Shown here one piece after another: positions 1 to 10,621 of a DNA stretch of 64,000 nucleotides. The position numbers were made by a program, and so were the translations under genes. The notes beneath the pieces were generated by a model that was not told where the DNA came from, did no database searches, and saw nothing but the letters and a program-made list of their open reading frames with translations. The stretch comes from Planctomycetota bacterium. Its GTDB lineage: Bacteria > Planctomycetota > SZUA-567 > H5-PLA8. The DNA lies in the NCBI GenBank assembly GCA_027493525.1, contig JAOSKN010000003.1, positions 496,001 to 560,000 on the forward strand. Direction: 5' to 3'. Numbering within the stretch: the stretch's first letter is position 1; each line of letters opens with the position of its first letter.

Positions 1-156
1 GGCTACCCTCCTGGCAGACTGGACCAGGTTCTGTGCCTTCGCCTTGAGCGCTTGCTCCTCCTCAAAGAAGGAGGCAGGGGTGGTTCCTGAAGGCATTGCA
101 AGAAGCGCGCACCAGCAAGCGGAAGAAACTTTTCCGAGTCCGCTTAGAATCCTCGC

Positions 157-1866
157 ATGCCCGAGGCTCCTAACGAAACGGCCGCCGCGGAGGCGGACCC
201 GTCCATCCGACGCGATCAAGCCTTCGTCGCCGCGCTCGTCCTCGCCTGCCTCCTCCCGTTCCTCGGCAAGCCCATCCATCTCGACGACCCCATGTTCCTC
301 TGGATCGCCCAGCGGATCCCCGCGCATCCGCTGCGGCCCCTGGATTTCCACCTCAATTGGGAAGGCTGGAGCACGCCCGCGCATCTCATCCACTTCAGCC
401 CGCTGGCGCACAGCTACTTCCTGGCGCTGGTCGGCGCGGTCCTGGGCTGGAGCGAAATCGCGCTGCATCTGGGCATGCTCCTCCCGGCGCTGGCGTTCGC
501 TCTGGGGGTGCTGAGCCTGGCGCGGGGCCTCTGTGCGCATCCGCGGCTCGCCGCGCTGCTGGCCGTCGCGACCCCGGCCTTTCTCGTCTCCGCGAGCACG
601 CTCATGGGCGACCTGCCCATGCTCGCGTGCTGGGTCTGGGCGGTCCACTTCTGGCGCCGGGGGCTGCTCGAGAGGCGCCTGGCCTTTCTCGCGGCGAGCG
701 GGCTGCTGGTTACGCTCGCCGCGCTCGCCAAGTATTTCGGCCTGGCGCTCCTGCCGCTCCTGGCCGCCTACACGCTGGCGCATGGGCGCGAGCGCGGCTG
801 GCGGCTCGTCGTCCGCCCGCTGCTGGCGCTGCTCCTGCCCGCCGCGCTCTGCCTGGCCTACGTGAAGGGCATGCAGCACGCCTACCGGCACGACTTCCTG
901 GGCTTTGCTTCGCACTACGCCTCCAGCCTCCGGCAGGGCTCGCCTTGGCGGCGCTTCGACGCGCTCGTGGCGGGCCTCTCCTTCGCCGGCGGGTGTTGCC
1001 TGCCGCTGGCGCTCTGGGCGCCGTGGAACTGGCGGCCGCGCGGGGCCTGGGTGCTGGCGGGAACCGCCCTGGCGCTCGGCGCGGCCGTCTGGGTCTGCCA
1101 GGACCGACTCGACGTCGTTACCCGCCGCGGCTTCGGCCTCGAGCGTTGGGACCGGGTGGCGCATCTGTTTGTCTTCGCCGGCGCGGGACTGCACTTCTTC
1201 GCGCTGGTCCTTGCCGACCTCTGGAAGCGCCGCGACGCCGACGCCTGGCTTCTGGCGCTCTGGGCCTTCGGCGCTTTCGCCTTCGGCGCGTTCCTGAACT
1301 GGACGATCAACGCGCGGGCGCTCCTGCCCATGCTCCCGGCGCTGGCGCTCCTGGCGGTGCGGCGCGCGGAGGCCCGCGAGGGCTTCGCGAACTGGCCCGC
1401 CTGGAAGCGCCTGGGGCCGCTCGCGCTGGGGCTCGCGTTGAGCCTGGCGCTGCTCTGGGCCGACTTCCGCTGGGCGGCCTCGGCCCGCGACGCCGCGCGC
1501 GAACTGACCGCTCGCCACGCCGCGCCCGGGCGCGAGGTCTGGTTCCACGGGCATTGGGGCTTTCAGTGGTACATGCAGGCCGGCGGCGCGCGGCCCGTCG
1601 ACCGCGGCGGCTCCACGCTCGCGCCGGGCGACGTGCTCGTCGTGCCCAAGCACAACGCGAGCGTCTACGCGCCGCCCGAGGCCGGCGCCCGATTGATCCA
1701 GGTATTGGAGGTTCCGGTCTCGAGCGGCGTCAGCGTGGCCAGCACGCGCCTGGGCGCGGGCTTCTATTCGGACGTCTGGGGCGCCCTGCCGTTCGCTTTC
1801 GGCGCGACGGATCCCGACGTCTACGAGGTCTACCAGCTCGAAGAAGAAGTGAAGTTCGGGGAATAA
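157..1866 (+). CDS. Multi-pass membrane glycosyltransferase-like protein (ArnT/PMT-type, GT39/GT83-like)
   Basis: 569-aa ORF, many TM segments, N-terminal 'GKPIHLDDPMFLWIAQRI' resembling the first-loop acidic motif of GT-C enzymes. Confidence 0.7.
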   Translation: MPEAPNETAAAEADPSIRRDQAFVAALVLACLLPFLGKPIHLDDPMFLWIAQRIPAHPLRPLDFHLNWEGWSTPAHLIHFSPLAHSYFLALVGAVLGWSEIALHLGMLLPALAFALGVLSLARGLCAHPRLAALLAVATPAFLVSASTLMGDLPMLACWVWAVHFWRRGLLERRLAFLAASGLLVTLAALAKYFGLALLPLLAAYTLAHGRERGWRLVVRPLLALLLPAALCLAYVKGMQHAYRHDFLGFASHYASSLRQGSPWRRFDALVAGLSFAGGCCLPLALWAPWNWRPRGAWVLAGTALALGAAVWVCQDRLDVVTRRGFGLERWDRVAHLFVFAGAGLHFFALVLADLWKRRDADAWLLALWAFGAFAFGAFLNWTINARALLPMLPALALLAVRRAEAREGFANWPAWKRLGPLALGLALSLALLWADFRWAASARDAARELTARHAAPGREVWFHGHWGFQWYMQAGGARPVDRGGSTLAPGDVLVVPKHNASVYAPPEAGARLIQVLEVPVSSGVSVASTRLGAGFYSDVWGALPFAFGATDPDVYEVYQLEEEVKFGE

Positions 1867-1944
1867 CGCAAGGTCGCGATGGCCGCGGCGCGGGCGCCTC
1901 GCCCGCCAGGCTTGCAACGGGCTGCCGGTCTGCGCCGCCTCGGG

Positions 1945-2205
1945 CTATGTCGCGGGCGCCTCGGCGGCCTTGCCGCGCGGGCGGTGGATGAACAGTTCCC
2001 TGCGCAGCTTGCGCTGGGCGCGCTTGAGCTTCTTGAGGGCCGTGCGCAGCTTCGGGTCGTACTTGTTGACCTTGCCGTCCTTGACGGCCTTCTCCTTCGC
2101 CGCGGCCAGCTTCTTCTTCCACTCGCCGATCTGCTCGGTGATCGGCTTGACGCTGGGAACGCTCTCGACGGGGGGCAGCTTGACGACCTTCTTCTGCTTC
2201 GGCAT
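1945..2205 (-). CDS. Small basic conserved-type protein, function unknown
   Basis: 86-aa Lys/Arg-rich ORF (MPKQKKVVKLPPVESVPSVKPITEQIGEWKKKL...) in a gap between larger genes. Confidence 0.55.
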   Translation of the reverse strand: MPKQKKVVKLPPVESVPSVKPITEQIGEWKKKLAAAKEKAVKDGKVNKYDPKLRTALKKLKRAQRKLRRELFIHRPRGKAAEAPAT

Positions 2206-2299
2206 GCAACGGTTCCTCGCAAGGACGCTGGGGCGACAAGGGGCCCATTATCCATGGAACGTGCGGCTGTCAATCGGATTTGCGCCGGCGCCGCGGTAC

Positions 2300-5200
2300 T
2301 CAGCGCCGGTAGAGGCTGCTGCGGCCCAGGCGCGTAAGGCGCACCAGGGTCTCCAGCGTGACCCCGTTCACCGTCAGCGCGACCGGCACGTCCACGAAGG
2401 CCGGGTCGTTGAGCGGGTCCGTGACCGGCGCGACGCCCAGCACGCCGTCGTCAAGCCAGTGCGTGAGCGCCCGCACCGTCCAGGTCCGGTTGTTAAAGGA
2501 CATGCTGCTCACGCCCGTGAGCGGGATGGGCTGGCCCAGCCCGTCCTTGGAACCGCGGCGGTAGCTGAAGCTCGTGCCGGTCCCGGTGAACACGAGGTTC
2601 GGGATCGAGCCGTCGCCCACGTTCTCGGTGAAGTCCGCCAGCGCCAGCGCCGCGCCGCCGGCCGTTGGATCGGGCTCCTGCCCCTGCGGCAGCCGCAGCG
2701 CAAGATCGGCCATCGCGCGCTGCTGGAACCCACCCAGCTTGTCGGAGCGCTGCATGATCCGCATGCGGGTCGCGATCAGCAGGCCCTCGGGCAGCTCGAA
2801 CCCCGGCGCGCCGTAGCGGAACCTCCCCGTCCCCGTGGTCCCGACCGTGCGCAGCGTGTAAAGCGTCCGCAGCCGCGCGCGCGAACCCCAGGTCCCTATG
2901 CGCAGCGAGAGGTTCAACTCCACTGGCGCGTTGAAGTACGTCGCCAGGTTGTCCGCTCCCGCCGCCGCCAGCCCGGCGTCGAGGTCCACGTTCCGCGCCG
3001 CGATCGAGAAGCGTCCCGTCGCGTTGGAGAGCGTCACGCGCACGTACGTCGTCCCGTTTTTGAGCTGCCACGTCGTGGTTCGCCCGTTCGCCAGCAGCGG
3101 CGCGCCCAGCGCGAAGGACGCCCCCTGCAAGTCCACCGTGACCTGTTCCCCGCGAAGGTCGCCGTGTCGATCCCCTGCGCCGCGAAGTCGGCCGCGTTCA
3201 GCACGCCCGAGGCCGAGAACGAGTCCACGTTCTCGCCCAGCCCCAGCGCGCGCTTCACGAAGGAGACCGCGTAGCGCAGGCTCTGGATCTTCAGCGACCG
3301 CGAGTCGGCCGTCACCAGCTCCTCGAAGCGCTGGTACGCGAGGGCCATGTGCCCGGGCGCCGATATGCTCCCGTCGGCCGGCGGCGGGCCCCCGGCGTCC
3401 AGCGCGCCCAGCCCCCGCGGTTCGAAGACGAGCACGTCGCCGGGGCTCGCCGGCCCAGCCGGGTCCCCGGCGTCGAGGTCGAGGGCCGTCGTCGGCGAAA
3501 GCCCCGCCGTGACCGTGTCGTGCCCGCTCCCCGTCAGCACGATGAGCTGCTGCAGCGTCACCGTACCGCCGAAGCCCGGCGCGAGGTCCGTGCCCAGCAT
3601 GACCGTGTCGTCGCCGCCGGCGTCGTTCGCCGCCGCGTCCAGCGCCAGGCTCGCCGTCTCACGGAACGAGAAGGGCGCGAAGTCCACCCCGCCGCTGCTC
3701 CCGCTCACCGTGCCCATGCCGGCCTGCGGGTTGGCCAGTGTCAGGTCGTCGGCGTCCCCGGGCGTGATCAGCTTCAGCGCGTCGAACCCGCTCAGGTCGA
3801 GGGAGGCCATTCCGCTGAACGCCGGCAGGTTCGTCGCGCCGAGGTCCAGCGTCCCCGAGCCCGGCGTGGCCGCGTCCGGCCGGTAGGTCAGGTCCAGCGC
3901 GCCGTCGCCAAGCGCCTCCAGCGTGTTCTCGCCCGCGCCCCCCGCGAGCGTCAGCGGCAGGTCGAGGACGCCGCCGCTCCAGTCCAGCGTGAAGGCGTCG
4001 TCGTCGGCCCCGCCGTTGAGCGCCACCGCGACCCCGCTCCCGACGTAGTCCGCGTCCAGGCCCTCCAGGACGAGCGTGTCGTCGCCGGCCCCGCCGTTGA
4101 GCGTCAAGCTTGTGGCGGGCATCGAGAAGATCACGCTCAGCCCGCCCGCCACGCCGCGCAGGCTCGAGAAGCCGTCGCCGGCCGTCGCGTCGTCGGAGAG
4201 GAGCGCGTCGTCGCCGCCCCCGGTGAGCGTGAAGGTCAGCTCGTCGGCCGTCATGTCCAGCGTGACCGCCGGCTCCACGTTGACGTAGGCGACGATCGCC
4301 CCGTCCACGCCGATGGACCCCGAGGCCGGCCCGGTGAAGGCATGCGTCAGCGCCGTGGCCGCGCCCTGCTCGACGACAAGCCGGTCGCCGGTCGCGCCGT
4401 TCGTCCCGCCGTCGTAGCCGATTCCGTCATCCGGGATGGGGCTGTCGCCGCCCGAGAAGTCCACGCGCAGCAGGTCGTCCCCGCCCAGCGTCGCCACCTC
4501 GATCTCGTCCACCGGCTCGAAGTTCGTGAAGAGCGTGTAGCGCGTCCCGTTCCAGTCCACGTACAGCGCGATCCCCGTGCGCGAGAGCACGACGGTGTCG
4601 TCCTCCCCGTCCCGCCCGTCCACGCTCACCAGGTTAAGGTCCGGGTCGTAGTTGACGGGGGAGGGGTCGCCGACGCTCACCAGCAGCTCGTAGTTGCCCG
4701 TCTCGCTGGAATCGAAGCCCGCGACCTGCGCGTAATACGTCCCCGTCGCCGGCGCGGTGAAGTTCACGATCAGCGAGTCCTGGTTGTAGTACGTCGTCCC
4801 CGTCCCGATGGTCGTGAAGTCGTAGCGGATGTCGTCGTTGCTCGCGAGCAGCGTCGTCCCGTCGGTGTCGAAGAGGCTTAGCACCGTGTCCACCGGGTCG
4901 GCGTACCCCGGCAGGTTGAGCGACTGGGTGTCGGACATCGTGTTGAGCGTAATGAGCTGCCCGGCCTGCGCCGTGAAGCTGTAGACGTCCAGTTCGTCCG
5001 CGACGGCGACCGCGCCGAGCACGTTCGCGGCGCGCACGCCCGAGATGGGCAGGTCGGCCAGCGCCAGCGCCTGCGCCGTGGCCGGCGTGCCGTGCCCCGC
5101 GACCTGCTCGTCCGTCGTCGCCTGCGGCGCGGCCGTCAACCCATTCGAGAACTCCAGCTTCACCTTGCTTAGCCGGCTCAGCGTCCGCGGCGATTCCCGC

Positions 5201-6048
5201 GCGGCCTCGCCCAGACCCGTGCTCCCCGTCGCCATGATGTGGACGTTCTGCGCCTCGCCGGTGTCGTCGGGATCGCGGAGCAGCGGGCTCCCGTAGGGAT
5301 CGTAATGCTGCAGGCCCAGGTTGTGCCCCAGCTCGTGCGCGGCGGTGCCGTAAAGCGCGACCGTGAGCTGCCGCAACTGCTCCTCGCGGTCCTCGCCGCC
5401 CGTGAACTCGTTGACGCTCCCGAAGAAGTTGGCCGTGAACACATGCCCCACGTCGTTCCCGTTGATGTTCCGGTAATCCGGGAACCCGTCGGCGATGCCC
5501 AGCAGGTTAGGGGTGGGGTCCGTATCGCCGAAGCGGACGGTCTCGAACGTCCCGCCGGGATCCGCTTGCGAGAAGCTCACCGTGAACTCGGCGTAGACCG
5601 TCTCCATCCCGGTTTGGATGCCGTCCTGCAACTGGGTGACCTCGCCGGCCGTGAACGCGTCCACCCCGGCGTCGCTCGCCAGTTCGCCCAGCCGCGTCTC
5701 GAAGTCGGTGAAGTCGAGGAAGACCGCGATCCCGCCGCCTCCGCGCTTTCCCACGCCGGCGGCCCCGCCCGCGGGCGCGGTGGGCGTCGGATCGGGCGCG
5801 ATGCGCGGCAGCCGCCGCCTCGCCGTGGTCGGATCGATCCCCGTGCCCGGCCCGGTGGAGTCCCTCGCTTCCGCGCGGCAGTGCGGGCAGTCCGCGCGCC
5901 AGGCCATGAACGCTGCCTCGCGCGCCGGCTCGGCGCCAAGGGCTTGCCCCGCCAGAGCGGGCCAGGTCCCGAGCAGCGCTAGTATGAAAGGGAGGTTTCG
6001 CGCGCGACCCGAAACGTTCCGACCGCCGCGCGGCATGCCGGCTTCCAT
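2300..6048 (-). CDS. Exported metzincin-type zinc metalloprotease with PPC-like domain and novel C-terminal module; split by a 1-nt frameshift near 3148-3151
   Basis: HELGHNLGLQH (HExxHxxGxxH) plus downstream 'HIMATG' Met-turn; 'LITLNTMSDTQSLNLPGYADPVDTVLSLFDTDGTTLLASNDD' PPC-like. The 1004-aa ORF loses frame at a C4 run; adding one base joins it to the 278-aa ORF 2300-3136 (...FAGEQVTVDLQGASF...). Confidence 0.8.
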
Positions 6049-6229
6049 GAACGAAATAGATTAACGGCTCGCTGCGCGCATTGCAAAGATTGCATGCCCT
6101 TTTCGCGGCCTTGGCTTGCACATGTGAACCGAGCGTCCGATACCGAAAGAAGCGCGCGCATTGGCGTATCCTGTTTTCCGTGAATGGAGCGCGTGGGCCG
6201 CGACATACAAAATACAGAGGAGACCGCGC

Positions 6230-6844
6230 ATGCCGACGTCTCGGAATCTCGCCTTGGCGCTTGCGCCGCTCGCCCTGTTCGCGCTGGCTTCATGCGGCGG
6301 CGGAGGCGGCGCGCTCCCCGGAGCCGGCGCGAAGGCGCCGCTCGGCGCGGTCCTCGCCGAAGGCCTCGCCGACGCCTCGGGGCAGCCCGTCGGCGCGGAA
6401 ACCTACGGCGGCAAGCTCGTAGGCGTCTACTTCTCCGCCCATTGGTGTCCGCCCTGCCGCGCCTTCACGCCGGAACTCGTCAAGTTCCGCGACGCGCACG
6501 CCGCCGAATTCGAGGTCCTCTTCGTCAGCGCCGACCATTCGGCCGGCGAACAAAAGGAATACATGGACTCGACGGGCATGAAATGGCCGGTGGCGAAATT
6601 CAAGGGCCCCGCCGGACAGGGCCTCGCCCGCGCCCTCGGCGTCGAAAGCATCCCCGCGCTGGTCGTGATGAACGAAGACGGCGTCGTCGTCACCACCGCC
6701 GGCCGCGAGGACCTCTCCGCCGACCCCGTTGCCGCCCTCGCCAAGTGGAAGCGGCACGCGCCGGCGAAGGGGGTAATCAATAATCGGTTACGACGAAGCG
6801 CGCCGGCCAGGTGGCACAATGCATCGGAAGTCGTCTCGAATTAA
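6230..6844 (+). CDS. Thioredoxin-like (nucleoredoxin/TlpA-type) lipoprotein
   Basis: Signal with lipobox-like 'LFALASCGGG'; 'YFSAHWCPPCRAFTPELVKF' WCPPC active site; cis-Pro 'SIPALVV'. Confidence 0.85.
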   Translation: MPTSRNLALALAPLALFALASCGGGGGALPGAGAKAPLGAVLAEGLADASGQPVGAETYGGKLVGVYFSAHWCPPCRAFTPELVKFRDAHAAEFEVLFVSADHSAGEQKEYMDSTGMKWPVAKFKGPAGQGLARALGVESIPALVVMNEDGVVVTTAGREDLSADPVAALAKWKRHAPAKGVINNRLRRSAPARWHNASEVVSN

Positions 6845-7000
6845 TTCTATGCAGTCTTACCTAAATGAACCGCCGATGCCTTGAGCCTTTTCCCCTCCTC
6901 CCTGAGGAGGGGCGGGGGTGGCGCCAGAATTAAGCCGCGCGAAGCGCGATCCAAATCCTAAAGAAACGTAGGAAAGATAGTTCAGTCGGCGCTTCTATTC

Positions 7001-7108
7001 CGTTCACCGTTCACCGTTCACCGTTCACCGTTCACCGTTCACTGTTCACTGTTCACTGTTCATTGTTCACCGTTCACTGTTCACCGTTCACCGTTCACTG
7101 TTCACTGT
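7001..7108. repeat. Heptanucleotide tandem repeat (GTTCACC/GTTCACT)n
   Basis: About 15 consecutive 7-bp units read directly; between convergent genes. Confidence 0.95.
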
Positions 7109-7914
7109 CTCCCACCGGCCCCCACCGCCTCCAACTCCCGCTCCACCTCCCGGCAGAAGGCCAGCGCCCTGCGCAGCCCGTCCTCGGCCTGCTGCGCGGG
7201 CCAGTGTTCGATGCCGTGCGCGAAGAGGCACTGCGGACGCGCGTGCCCGGCGGTCTTCAGCGCGCGGAACATCGCGGGGAAATCCAGTTGCCCCGTGCCG
7301 GCGAGCTGGTGCGACGGGTCGCGCCAGATCTCCGCCGTCGGCGCGCCCCAGTCCCACGCATAGAACATCCCGATCCGCTCCGCGACGCGCCCGATGACCT
7401 GCTCCGGCTGCTCCCCCTGGAAATGCAGGTGATTCGGGGCAAAGGCCAGGCCCAGGGCGCGGCCTGCGTACGCCCCAAGCACCTGCTCGATGTCGGCCAC
7501 GCGGTCGAAGCCCGAATGGTTGTGGTTCTCCAACAGGTACTCCACGCCCAGCGCCTCGGCGCGCTCCACGACCGGCCGCGCTTCCTCGATGACCTCCTCG
7601 GCGCTCTGCTTCGAGCTGCCGCGGATCAGGCAGCGCCCGCCGAGTTCCCTGAGCTGCTCCAGCCGCGCGAGCTGGAGCTCCCGCGTCATCCCGCCGCCGT
7701 AAATGCTCAGCGCGTGGCAGCCCAGGCCCGCGTGCGCCAGCGCGCGCCGGATCCGCGGGAGGTCCAGCTCCCGCTGCTTCGGCGGCAGGTGCTCGCACAT
7801 CCCGCCGACGAACCACAGATCGATCTTGCGCAGCCCCAGGGCCGCGACGCGGTCGCAGGCCTCCTCGAGGCTCACCCCGGCGAAGGCGTAGCTCGGCGCG
7901 AGGTACTCAAACAT
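7102..7914 (-). CDS. Sugar phosphate isomerase/epimerase (xylose isomerase-like TIM barrel)
   Basis: 270-aa ORF; 'EYLLENHNHSGFDRVADIEQVLGAY', 'LAFAPNHLHFQGE' typical of AP_endonuc_2-like proteins; overlaps the next gene. Confidence 0.8.
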   Translation of the reverse strand: MFEYLAPSYAFAGVSLEEACDRVAALGLRKIDLWFVGGMCEHLPPKQRELDLPRIRRALAHAGLGCHALSIYGGGMTRELQLARLEQLRELGGRCLIRGSSKQSAEEVIEEARPVVERAEALGVEYLLENHNHSGFDRVADIEQVLGAYAGRALGLAFAPNHLHFQGEQPEQVIGRVAERIGMFYAWDWGAPTAEIWRDPSHQLAGTGQLDFPAMFRALKTAGHARPQCLFAHGIEHWPAQQAEDGLRRALAFCREVERELEAVGAGGRQ

Positions 7915-8980
7915 GAGCGGGCTCCTTCTTCTCGGCCTGCGGCTTGCGCCGCGACCACGCCGCCAGCGCGTTCTCGGCCGGTTCGATCGGCCACGTCACG
8001 ACCGTCCCGCGCTGCGCCGCCCGGCAGACGGCCTCGATCAGCCCGAACGAGACCAGCGCCGACTCGCCCCGCTGCGGGTGCTTGAAGCCCGGCTCCCGCA
8101 GCGCGCGCGCCACGTCCGAACTCAGCGTCGCCTGCGCGTTGAGCTGGTTCTCGCCGCCCCACTTCACCGGGAACGCCTCGGCCAGCCGCCCCTCGCGGTC
8201 CCAGCGCCGGTAGTGCATGTTGATCACGACCTCCGCGCGCCCTTCCGTGCCGATTACGTCCAGGTTGTAGTAGACGTACGGGTTCGTCGCGTGCGGGTAG
8301 ACCGGGCAGTCCTCGCTCATGCAGAAGATCCCGCGCGCGCCGCCGTCGAACTCGACCAGCGCCAGCGCGTTCCGCGGGGCCGGATGCGTCTCGGGCAGGC
8401 TCAAGCGGTCCTCGCAGCCCCCCACGATCCATTTCGGCTCGGGCTCGCCGAGAATATGCCACGCCATGTCGAACATGTGGGTGCCCTGCCCGAGCAGGTT
8501 GCTGTAGCACGTCGCGCGGAGCATCGTGACCTTCCCGAGCTTCCCGCTCGAAACGGCCTCCTTCAACGCGAGCCATTCCTTCATCCCGCGCTTCTGGTGG
8601 TTGACCACGAGCAGCATCCCCGCCTCGCGGCTGATCCGTTCCAGCGCCTGGGCTTCGGCGTAGTCCAGGGCCATCGGCTTCTCGACGACCAGCGCCTTGA
8701 CGCCGGCCTCCGCCGCCGCCCGGATCGCCGGCGTGCGCAGCGTCGGCTGCGTGCAGAGGTGGACCACGTCGAGCTGCCCGCGGTGCGCGGCGAGCATCTT
8801 CTTGTAGTCGTCGTACGCGTGCTCGGGCTTGGCGGCCTCGTAGAGTTTCGCGAGCCGCTCCGGCGCCAGGTCCGCCGCCGCGATGAACCGGTACAAGCCC
8901 GTATGCAGCGCGCCCTTGATATGATCGATGCCGCGCGGGCCGGCGCCGATGAGTCCGAGTCGAAGCGGGGTCGTGGACAT
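7907..8980 (-). CDS. Gfo/Idh/MocA family oxidoreductase
   Basis: N-terminal Rossmann 'RLGLIGAGPRGIDHIKG' and 'VVEKPMALDYAEA' (EKP motif); start MSTTPLRLG at 8980. Confidence 0.9.
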   Translation of the reverse strand: MSTTPLRLGLIGAGPRGIDHIKGALHTGLYRFIAAADLAPERLAKLYEAAKPEHAYDDYKKMLAAHRGQLDVVHLCTQPTLRTPAIRAAAEAGVKALVVEKPMALDYAEAQALERISREAGMLLVVNHQKRGMKEWLALKEAVSSGKLGKVTMLRATCYSNLLGQGTHMFDMAWHILGEPEPKWIVGGCEDRLSLPETHPAPRNALALVEFDGGARGIFCMSEDCPVYPHATNPYVYYNLDVIGTEGRAEVVINMHYRRWDREGRLAEAFPVKWGGENQLNAQATLSSDVARALREPGFKHPQRGESALVSFGLIEAVCRAAQRGTVVTWPIEPAENALAAWSRRKPQAEKKEPAHV

Positions 8981-9480
8981 GAGGGGTAACTCCTTGGGTT
9001 GCCTGCGAGCGAACCGGCATGACAGGGAATATGTACCCTGCCGCCCGCGGGAAGGGGATGGACCGGGGTATGAATTACCTGTTGAGATTACAGATTGTGG
9101 GGTTCCGATCGCCCGGCCCTGTCCCCTTTCCGTGGTAGGCCGCGTGAGGGCGTTCAGGGCCTTGCCTCCCGCTGCGCCCCGCCGTTCAAGCCCGCGGGGC
9201 GCACGGGGATTCAATCCGGAAAGGATTGCCGGCAGGCGCGTCCAGCGCGCATGCCACCCCCCGGCGGCCCTTTGCCGCCGCCGCTTCCGGCTACACCCGC
9301 CGCGTGGTCATGGGGTTCGTCCGCGTCCGGCGGGGGCCGCTCGGCGGTTTCGTGCGTTCCCGGTCTGCACGCCTGCGGAGGCTATTCATCTTTCACGGTC
9401 GCCTGGCCGGGCGGGTCATTTTTCTCCGCGTTCGGGGTCGGGGGTTCCTGGGGCGGGTCGCTGGGGCGGTACACTTCAGG

Positions 9481-9888
9481 CTAGCCAAGAAGAATCGAGA
9501 CTTGAAATGGAATATCTAATTTATAAAATAGTCTCATGCCGCTTAAAGATAATTCAATGGCACCTTGGTCAAGGTTTGATCGGTAACTGCAATAAATATC
9601 TACACTTATTCTTGACGATTTCAACTTTCGAATGAATGCGTGGCCACGAAGCAATCTCATATCTAGCGCGACAATATGCCTTTCCAGTGGCAACCGCTCC
9701 GAGACTGGGGCCTTGTATGCCCACATATCCTCCTTATAGCGTTCACACTTTCCCTGCATAAAATCTCCCTTTAGGTGACTATGCGTGGGCGAAAGATGTA
9801 GCCTCTTCGATATTGCATTCAAATCTCCAATTACTCCGTAAATACGTAAAGTGGCACTGTAGCGCTCAACAACTCTGGCTTTGGACAC
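9481..9888 (-). CDS. DUF4279-like protein, candidate immunity protein to the adjacent Rhs tip
   Basis: 'YSATLRIYGVIGDLNAISKRLHLSPTHSHLKGD...WAYKAP' resembles DUF4279; GTG start preceded by GGGGAGGGGG; lower GC than surroundings. Confidence 0.55.
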   Translation of the reverse strand: MSKARVVERYSATLRIYGVIGDLNAISKRLHLSPTHSHLKGDFMQGKCERYKEDMWAYKAPVSERLPLERHIVALDMRLLRGHAFIRKLKSSRISVDIYCSYRSNLDQGAIELSLSGMRLFYKLDIPFQVSILLG

Positions 9889-9940
9889 TGCCCCCTCCCC
9901 ACTATTTCTGAATAGCCAAGTTGGAGTACCCGACCCAGTG

Positions 9941-10621
9941 CTATTCGCGGCCGCTGAAGCCAGTATCGTGCCAAGGCACCCCGCCTGTTTCGCTATACCA
10001 TACGGCTCCACCCATTCCTCTAGTCCAGTAGCAATAACAAAGTGGGTCAATGGAAACTATAGTTATGACGGCCTTCTGTAGCTCGCCGCCTGCAGCCATC
10101 AGTTTACATTTTGTCAAACACGCAATACGTTCACATGCACCTTCGGCCGCGATCCCGGCATCAGCGTACAGGGCAACAACTACAGCGATAAGGACCACTC
10201 GGGTGTATTTTGGATCTTGTGCAATGTCTGCCGCGAGTTCGCGAAGCTTATGCCATGGCAATCTGTCTTTGGGGCGCATTCCACGTTCCGCCTTGTATTC
10301 TTCAATGGCGGCCTTCAATGCCTCTTTACCTATGTTGTTTAATCTCTCCCAATCAGCCGCTGCTTTTACTTGTCCGAGTTCCTCGCCGGGATCACCCATG
10401 GGATCAGTCATCGTTGTTGCCCTGCCGAATTGATATTGGTATAGGTTTAAATCTTCAAATATACTCACCCACCTACTCACAAACCGCCCCAACCCCGTAT
10501 CGAAGTACCGGTTCTTGTAGTACATCAACCCCGTCTCGGGATCGAGCCTTTGCCCCGTGTAGAAGAAGGGGTTGTTTGCAGTCCCCGCCGAAAAAACGGG
10601 GGTACGTTTTCCCTGGGGCAT
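9941..10621 (-). pseudogene. Orphan Rhs core/C-terminal tip (truncated Rhs toxin remnant)
   Basis: 'NPFFYTGQRLDPETGLMYYKNRYFDTGLGRFVSRW...NLYQYQFGRATTMTDPMGDPGEELG' is the Rhs-associated core boundary followed by a variable C-terminal domain; no upstream YD-repeat body. Confidence 0.8.

Noticed and set aside
3148-3151. Programmed ribosomal frameshifting in the metalloprotease
   Set aside because: No slippery heptamer or pseudoknot evident, and the same 1-nt homopolymer defect recurs in unrelated genes such as livH; sequencing error is simpler.
1970-3274. 434-aa plus-strand ORF (and similar long ORFs antisense to real genes, e.g. 3349-4881, 18724-20922, 24035-25933)
   Set aside because: High-GC antisense shadow ORFs: Arg/Ala/Val-rich or low-complexity translations without domains, opposite well-supported genes.
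7001-7108. Short tandem units as a possible CRISPR array
   Set aside because: Units are 7 bp with no spacers; simple tandem repeat, no cas genes in the window.
9095-9484. GC-rich ORFs (129, 97, 235 aa) between the Gfo/Idh gene and the Rhs island
   Set aside because: Overlapping frames with biased composition and no recognisable domain; possibly a repeated or decayed flank, but I cannot support a coding call.
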